Position numbers and translations under genes: made by a program. A stretch of DNA of 64,000 bases from Thereva unica (taxonomy: Eukaryota > Arthropoda > Insecta > Diptera > Therevidae): positions 166,113,850-166,177,849 of the forward strand of contig OX465283.1 of NCBI GenBank assembly GCA_949987705.1, given 5' to 3'. Every line of letters begins with the position of its first letter. Position 1 is the stretch's first letter. Of the stretch, positions 57,780-64,000 are shown one piece after another. The notes beneath the pieces were generated by a model. The model made no database searches and had not been told where the DNA came from. It worked only from the letters and a program-made list of their open reading frames with translations.

Positions 57780-58060
57780 GATACGGCAGCAGACGTCGCG
57801 TCGTTCGTTCTACTGGGCTAGCTCGATCTCCGAGCAGCCGGGAAGAGACTCCCTGCTTGGCTCGGTAGTCAGCTTTCTCGTTCCCATCTATGTTCTAATA
57901 TTCGGGAGCCCAGAAAAGCGTCACGTTATGCTTTCTACAAAGTCTATTTATCTCAGTTCTCCATCGCTCCATTAGCTTGGAGTGCATCATTGCTGAATCC
58001 TGGCTTGCATACAGGAAGATCCTATTGTGTAGGTTCGAGATTCATTTTATAGTAGGTCTT
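57780..58060 (-). pseudogene. RNase H domain relic of a LINE, minus strand
   Basis: Minus-strand translation gives SAMMHSKLMERWRTEINRLC then RKHNVTLFWAPEY, a stop, and NIDGNEKADYRAKQGVSSRL. VTL.WVPGH.GI.GNEKADELA is the C-terminal block of the RNase H domain in I/R1-type LINEs; here the catalytic His region has decayed to EY-stop. The + strand fragment at 5345-5660 carries the N-terminal half of such a domain. Confidence 0.75.
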
Positions 58061-58519
58061 CAAGATCGCCAGCCAAAAGCATCCCAATCTATGAAAAATT
58101 TTAGTAGTAGTTTAGTAGTAATTTAATAAAAGTTGGGAAGAGGCAAAAACTTAAAATTTCACCTTCGCTTGAAGACAAATTTTCAAGAGAATTGGATGTT
58201 TTCCTGCGGTTTTCTTGACGAACATGACATGGCTATGCTACGTCATTTTATTTAACAACGGAAGCTTATGTTTAATCATCGAGGTTTTTGAACAAACTAA
58301 AGAAAACAGAATTACCATCTTCCATAAAATAGTCATAGTCATTTCAAAGGTGTCCTCCACGCTCACTAATTATTTATTTTGCAATAACCTCACAAAAACT
58401 ACTGTGGTTTGTTAAACTACATATGTTTAACATTAAAGCCACTGTCAGAGAGTTTTTCTTCTTCTTCTTAAACATCACTAACCATACTCCCGAACGGGAT
58501 TAAAACACTATTACTGTGT

Positions 58520-58710
58520 TTGCATGAGCCGAGGTGGGGTTTTCGTTGAGTAAACACACACACATATGCAAAACTCTGCTTAACCGGTTTGGGTTCGTTG
58601 AGTTTTTTTCGATTTAACGAAACTTGACCCAACTCCCTTTTCCATGGGCCCCTAATTTGAGTAAACCCAGTGTAACCTCTGCATGGAAACTCAGTATATG
58701 ATTAACGACG
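58520..58710. repeat. Dispersed repeat, inverted relative to 62050-62365
   Basis: TTTTCCATGGGCCCCTAATT, TGAGTAAACCCAGTGTAACC and CATGGAAACTCAGTA here match the reverse complement of 62050-62130, and AACCGGTTTGGGTTCGTTGA matches the complement of 62150-62185. The two copies are 3.4 kb apart in opposite orientation on either side of the first RCK1 exon. Confidence 0.65.
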
Positions 58711-60409
58711 GGAGTTTTTGAACGTCAAAAGTTATGCCCGTGGTTATGTTGTAGTTAACCATGGAGTTTTGAAGGAAAAAAGGTTATCATAGTTAAACCT
58801 AGTAAGGTGAGGTATTGGATCTGAAAACACTGCGGATACGTCGTACTACACTAGTTTAGAGTTAATAATGGACTTGCTGTCGGTCCTAAAACGCATCGAA
58901 TTAATCAAAAGAATAAGAGGAAAGAAAAGGAATTTCATTTTTAATCAGGCATCCCCAAAGACGCTGTTTTTTTGTTACAAACTAAATTCCCTCATATTTG
59001 GATATATTTTAAAAGTGTAAAAAAATCATTTTTATTTACAAAAAATATCTGCACCAATTATAAACTGCGCCTGAAGACACAGAATTTCAAAACAGATCCA
59101 AAAAAAACATTTTCAAATATGAAATATAAAAAATAATGTACCATATGTAATATTTACAAAAAAATAAAATTATTAACTAAGCTTTAAAGTTTTAGTATTA
59201 TATTAGGACATAATAGGCAGAGCATGGCCATATATAAAACTGATATGACATTATAAAAACCAATAATTTTGCATCCGTTTTGTGTTTTTTGAGAATGGGA
59301 GTTAATTACACTAATTTCTTAATTAATTAAAATAAATATCCCAACAAAAAAATAAAAAAGAAACAAAAAAATAAAAAACCAAAATTAAAACATCGGAAAA
59401 AAACTTTTTTTAACAGAATAATTTTATTTTAAATAAAGCTAGCAATAATCTCGTAGTGAGAGTGGTTTGTTTTTAGAAGATGATATGCGCACACACATTG
59501 GCTCAAGGTTTGCTGCAACGTTTTTTTAATTCTTTTATATAGAAAATATGTAGAAACAAAAAAAAAAACAATATTGCATGCTAATAACAATTTTTATATA
59601 CATATTTATATATATACAATTTTTTAAAAAAACAAAAAAAAAATATATTTTGTGTTCTTTAATTTTGAATGATTATGAATGCCATTGCAATGTCTCTTTA
59701 CTGTGATCAAATAGAATAAAAATCAAAATGAATATTTTCACAAATTTCTTTTGTATGTACTTATAAATAATCAAGGTAAACGTTTTAAATTACAATTTTA
59801 CAATTACAATTAAAAAATAATGTGAAAATACTCATTTCGATTGTTGTTTTGTGTAAATATAATGGGGTAGCAGACTAAAATACAATCGAAAATATTCTTA
59901 ATTAATTTTTTTTTTGTTAATTTTGAAACACATTTTTGTAATATCTTTTTCCAATATATATATATTTTATTACAAAAAAAATAAAAATTTTATAAAGAGA
60001 AATCAAAATCTCATTAATATCCAATTATTTTTCACATTTTTTTAATTTGAACGTTTTTTCTTCATTAATCATTCATAATTTCATAATCATCATGAAAATC
60101 AGTGATAAAACTTGTTTTTTTGTTTAAATTCATATTTCAAAACAAAACATACTTTTGAATCAACAAAAAAAAAAAATATGAAATGATTTTTATCACAAAA
60201 ACTTTATTGCAATAAAAAATACACTTTGAAGAAAAAACACTTTTTCTGGCAATTTATTCTTTCAATTTGATAAAACAAAAAAAAAATAATACAAGTGACA
60301 GTATCTAATATGTTATTTTTCTCTTCCCATAATTTTCACGTTTAATATGTTTGCGATACCGATACTATTTTTCTTGGATTGGACATATATAAAACAATCA
60401 CTACCACAG
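58711..60409. other. AT-rich intron leading to the first RCK1 exon
   Basis: From about 58920 the sequence is native-looking A/T-rich intron. The last 100 bases before the exon are mixed, with the acceptor AATCACTACCACAG. No other feature. Confidence 0.6.
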
Positions 60410-60520
60410 ACATATTGTTGTATGCGGCCACATAACGTACGAATCAGTGTCGCATTTTCTAAAGGATTTCCTGCACGAAGATAGAGAGGATGTGGATGTT
60501 GAAGTTGTATTTTTACATCG
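60410..60520 (+). CDS. slo: slowpoke exon: first part of RCK1 domain
   Basis: Exon of 111 bases that supplies the last base of the Arg codon begun in each alternative exon, then encodes [20 protein letters not shown] and [17 protein letters not shown], leaving in phase 2. This is the first beta strand, the glycine-containing turn (VCGHIT), the first helix and the second beta strand of the Rossmann-like RCK1 fold in the cytosolic calcium-sensing gating ring. The acceptor is AATCACTACCACAG and the donor is GTGAGTATC. The peptide is identical to Drosophila Slo as far as I can judge. It is constitutive: it must follow whichever of the three upstream 92-base exons is chosen. Confidence 0.97.
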
Positions 60521-60705
60521 GTGAGTATCGATAAAGAGTTTTGTTTGTTTAACTTATGGTAAAATGTAATATACACAAGTATCTAAACATTGAATGTTAA
60601 TATTATAATATCCTAACAATATCTTACATTTTACACAGAAACGTTATAGTTAAGTTCTCGAAATTGTTTACATTTTGAATGAATTTTAAAAAAGTAGGTC
60701 CATTA

Positions 60706-60880
60706 CAGAGATCTTGGTTTTTGTTATGATCATCACGATTCTTGGCCTCCTTAAGAATATTCTTCCATCGTTTCGACCTTGCAACTTACTCTTCCAGCTG
60801 GTAATCCAATTGTGCAGAAGTCGTAGGTCTATCTATCCTCTGACTTCTTCAAGCATTGTCATTACATGTCCTATTGTCTT
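60706..60880 (-). pseudogene. LINE 3' fragment, minus strand
   Basis: Matches 51066-51300 over TTCTTCCATCGTTTCGACCT, CTTCCAGCTGGTAATCCAAT and TTGTGCAGAAGTC, with TCATTACATGTCCTAT further on. No catalytic motif remains. Confidence 0.5.
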
Positions 60881-60928
60881 TTATGGCCTTAGCGCAGGCT
60901 TGCCAAACTCAGCGGGGCCATTATTTAC

Positions 60929-61316
60929 TCCGTTTATGACTAGGTTGAAAAGTTGAGTCGATGTTAAGTTGAAATTTCGACCACGGTATATAATGTCGAG
61001 TTGAGTTCACTTAGGGTTGAAATAGAGTTGAACTGATATCAAAACTCAACCCCAAATTTTTGTGTGAAATCCTCATTTATAGATACGTAAAAGTTCGGAA
61101 CAAATTAATTTTGCAAAAACACTGAACACAAAACTAACGCCAAAGGTGGATTTCACTCAATTTCAACTCAATCCGCGTATAGGAGGCGAAAATATCAGCT
61201 CGACCCAGAACTGGGAGCACTGGATTGGGTTGAGTGTACCCAGTATCAACTCGATTTCCATTTATGACTGGATTGAACCTAGGTCAAACCTGTGTTGAAC
61301 CTACACATAAACGGGG
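60929..61316. mobile_element. MITE with CCGTTTATGACTAGGTTGA ends
   Basis: CTCCGTTTATGACTAGGTTG at the left and CAACCTAG-like GAACCTACACATAAACGGGG at the right are inverted repeats; the interior repeats GTTGAGT/ACTCAAC motifs (GAGTTGA, TCAACTC) many times, which allows extensive folding. It inserted into or beside the LINE fragment at 60706. Confidence 0.6.
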
Positions 61317-62045
61317 TAAGGGAGACGGAACTATTTTCATTTTCAGTAATATCTGTTAAAAATGTTAGATCTCTTACCCACAATGGGCTTTTATAACAAA
61401 AATATTCCAGAAATAATATTATTTCGTTTCCAGAAATAATATTATTTCATCCAATAGCAAACAGAAGCTCTTCAAGGCTTTGTGACCGGGCCACCAACGA
61501 ACTTCTTTGAAATAAGATATATCTTCAAACCCGAACTCTAACTCTTTAAAGAACAAAGTTAATTGGTTATTATTGAGTGCTCGCGATGGAATAAAGTTTT
61601 TATGTTTGTAAGAGGTTTAAGTACATGATTCATTTTTAGTAATTTCAAACAAAACACTTATTGATTAATAAGGAAATGAAAAGATTTGATTTTCGTTCGG
61701 CCTATCTAGATATTTTTTTGTAATATTTTGTCAACTGTGACACAAATTCTTTAGTTACTTCCGTCATCGACCCAGCACCGATTATAGTTACTGAAACAAG
61801 CTTATCCAGCGGAAAGTTACGTTCTTTTAACATGCTTCATACGAAAATATCCTCACGTTGTTGTTCCGAAAAGGGGGATAAGTTCCAACAAATCTTCTGT
61901 GATCCTCATGTCCTTCTGTAATAATAAATAAATAATAAATGAGACGTTACGTAAGAAACTCCACTAATCTGACCTTACTTACTTGAAATTTCTTGCGTAA
62001 ATTATGTCGAAGTTTACAATAAACCAAAATAATTAAAAACGACAA
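61317..62045. other. Unrecognised intron sequence with a short tandem duplication
   Basis: CCAGAAATAATATTATTTC occurs twice in tandem at 61409-61449. Otherwise no motif. Confidence 0.45.
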
Positions 62046-62049
62046 TTGA

Positions 62050-62365
62050 AACTCTCTCTTACTTACTGAGTTTCCATACAGAGTTTACCCTCAGTTTACT
62101 CAGATTAAGCCCCCATGGAAACGGGGGATCAGTAAAGTTTCGTTAAATCCAAAAACACTCGACGAAACCAATCCGGTTAAGCTTTGTTTTGCATAGGGGT
62201 GTGTATGAATATCTTTTACTGCATTAGACCAACGGCGACGCAAAGGAAAGTTAATTTTCTGTTACTTTAACTCATAACGATCATGGAAACGGCATCGAGT
62301 TAACGAAAAGTCTTTATGTTTACTCAACAAAAACTCTTCCTTGGCTCACAGAAACGCAGTAACTG
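62050..62365. repeat. Dispersed repeat, inverted relative to 58520-58710
   Basis: See 58520-58710. This copy is longer and more diverged toward its right end, where TTTACTCAACAAAAACTC matches the complement of GAGTTTTTGTTGAGTAAA-like sequence at 58540-58556. Confidence 0.6.
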
Positions 62366-63379
62366 ATGCCGCTTAACGTGGCTTAGTAAGTGACATTAAA
62401 TTTACAATTGGACGAACTTTTGTTAAGTTCAGCCTCCTCACACGATGCGATAAATATGTTGAGTAAAAAACCGCTTTTACTCAATTTCTCGGTACTCATA
62501 CGAGGCGAATGCCATACAGGAACATAAAAATATATGGTAGATGAAATTTACTTGTGAGATAAAAGCAGAGCTAAAGAAAGCAAGAGATAGAAGTAACTTT
62601 TTATATGTGTTTTTGTTGAAAATTGGCCTGGTTTTACGTGAAATTTTTTTCGTTAAGTTTTTCCGTTCCTTCCTAGCAAGCAGAAAAAGTGCAAAAAAAT
62701 GCAGCTTATGTCATGCATATGCTATTAGCTGAGAATTGTCCCTCTGGTATCAATAAATGCATCTCGGCGTCATTTTGTAATAGAATGTTAAATAGCATAG
62801 GCCTGCAGCGCGCCGCCATTTTAAGTCCCTTGTGATGAAATTAAGGTAACCCGTTGAAGTGCATCTACAGTTGATTTTGGCCGAGGTTTGGACAATGTCA
62901 ATATACATTAAAATTATAAAATGTATCAATTTCAAATAATCACAATCAAGTTTAACTAATTCTCAAAATTTAATAGATACTTAATCGGAACTCTTTATAT
63001 CAATTAGAAACAAAATGGTGAATTTTCAAATTAATGAAATTGTGAGATTTTCTTTTCCGATTAAAAGTTTGGGTTAAAAATTCTTGAATTTCGCATTGTT
63101 TTCTACAATCTACATTGTAGTCCAATACTTCTAGCGATGCCAGTATATTTTGATCTGACATTATTTTGACAACCAAGTTCTCTGTAATAAAAAAAAACAA
63201 AAAACTTTACGCTAAAATAGCGCTAAAATTATTCAAGTAAAAATGTAAACTTTTTCATTATAAATGTAAGTAAAAAAATAACTAGGTTGGATGTATTTGT
63301 AATTGTAACAAATTATAACTTATATTAAATATATATATAATATGTAAAACGGTAAACAAACTACTATAATAATAACTAG
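62366..63379. other. Intron before the last visible RCK1 exon
   Basis: No second copy of the KxPDLELEG exon is visible, so the presumed alternative partner is not here. Open frames at 62541, 62750 and 63000 have no recognised motif. Confidence 0.5.
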
Positions 63380-63485
63380 CAAGGAGCCTGATCTGGAATT
63401 AGAAGGACTTTTAAAACGCCACTATACGACAGTGGAGTTTTTTCAGGGAACTATGATGAACGCAGTCGACTTGGAGCGAGTTAAG
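63380..63485 (+). CDS. slo: slowpoke exon: second part of RCK1 (KEPDLELEG variant)
   Basis: Exon of 106 bases that completes a split Arg codon and leaves in phase 0. It encodes [20 protein letters not shown] then [15 protein letters not shown], part of RCK1. In Drosophila Slo the same position is filled by either a [20 protein letters not shown] form or a KEPDLELEG form, from memory of the published fly variants, so this is likely one of a mutually exclusive pair whose partner lies right of the window; none is visible between 60521 and 63379. The acceptor is AATAATAACTAG. The donor GTACAAAAT is weak, like that of alternative S6 exon 2, which fits regulated splicing. Confidence 0.93.
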
Positions 63486-64000
63486 GTACAAAATTTAGAG
63501 AAACCAAATCATCCTTAAAAACAAAAACAAAAAAATAAATAAATAAATATCGCCTGAAAATTGTCTAGGACAGTAATTGATAGGAAAACACAGTCTCATT
63601 AAATTTCATTAGGAATGAATTTCCGTATTTAATTTCAAAATTGGTTTTATCTTAAATTTTTTTTTTGATTTAATTTTATTATTTAAAGGGGATTTTTATT
63701 GGCATCTAATTATTGTTTTTTGTATTTTGGTTTTAAATGATATATTATTCTAGCGAGATATTTCCTTAATATAATAGATATTTAATATTGACAAAATGCT
63801 TTTAATTGAATGAAATCTTTAATTTTGTGTTATTTATTAAATTGATAGAAAAATTTGCAATGGTTTTCTTTAGCAAATCAAAAAAAAAATTGTTTTTTTT
63901 TGAAATTTTTTTTATACCTATATAAAAAAAAAGCTTCATTATTTATTATTATTATTATTATAAAAAGCATAAAACGTTTTCTATAAATATAAAATAAAAA
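63486..64000. other. AT-rich intron at the right edge
   Basis: A/T runs and ATT triplets (63950-63960). slo continues beyond the window. Confidence 0.7.

Overview
The window is nuclear DNA from an insect, most likely a higher fly (Diptera, Schizophora). The only host gene I can support is slowpoke (slo), which encodes the pore-forming alpha subunit of the BK (big-conductance, calcium- and voltage-gated) potassium channel. Nine exon units lie on the + strand and match Drosophila Slo almost residue for residue. They cover transmembrane segments S1-S6, the TVGYGD selectivity filter, the S6-to-gating-ring linker and the start of the first RCK domain. The amino-terminal exons (S0 and the first cytoplasmic loop) are not visible and should lie left of position 1. 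The rest of RCK1, RCK2 and the 3' end lie right of position 64000.

Layout. 1-22898: upstream intron or 5' region, a mosaic of decayed transposons and unrecognised sequence. 22899-27887: four constitutive exons for S1 through the pore, two of them separated by introns of only 79 and 129 bases. 27888-37534: a 9.6 kb intron holding a composite fold-back element with a captured LINE, plus a second LINE cluster. 37535-45583: three mutually exclusive 92-base exons that each encode the end of S6 and the linker to RCK1. 45584-60409: a 14.8 kb intron with islands of LINE, MITE and SINE debris in very AT-rich sequence. 60410-60520: first RCK1 exon. 63380-63485: next RCK1 exon, probably itself one member of an alternative pair whose partner is off the right edge.

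The intron DNA is of two kinds. The apparently native sequence around the alternative exons (about 37.1-40.7, 41.8-45.9, 49.0-50.2, 53.3-55.7, 58.9-60.4 and 63.2-64.0 kb) is extremely A+T rich with long A and T runs. Inserted material is visibly more GC-rich. The inserts include Jockey/I/RTE-like LINE fragments, an LTR-retrotransposon gag-protease relic, mariner-like transposase relics, hAT-like elements with target duplications, many fold-back MITEs and a tRNA-derived SINE family. None of the element ORFs is intact.

The points I find most interesting are: (i) the three-way exon choice with weak donor sites; (ii) a short GC-rich element that recurs in the intron ahead of each alternative exon at about the same distance once an inserted LINE is discounted, which could be a splicing-control element; (iii) a 2.6 kb fold-back element with a perfect 9-base target duplication that carries a LINE and a SINE; (iv) two DNA elements with clean 8- and 7-base target duplications. 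I saw no CRISPR array, no functional tRNA or rRNA gene, and no novel protein-coding system.
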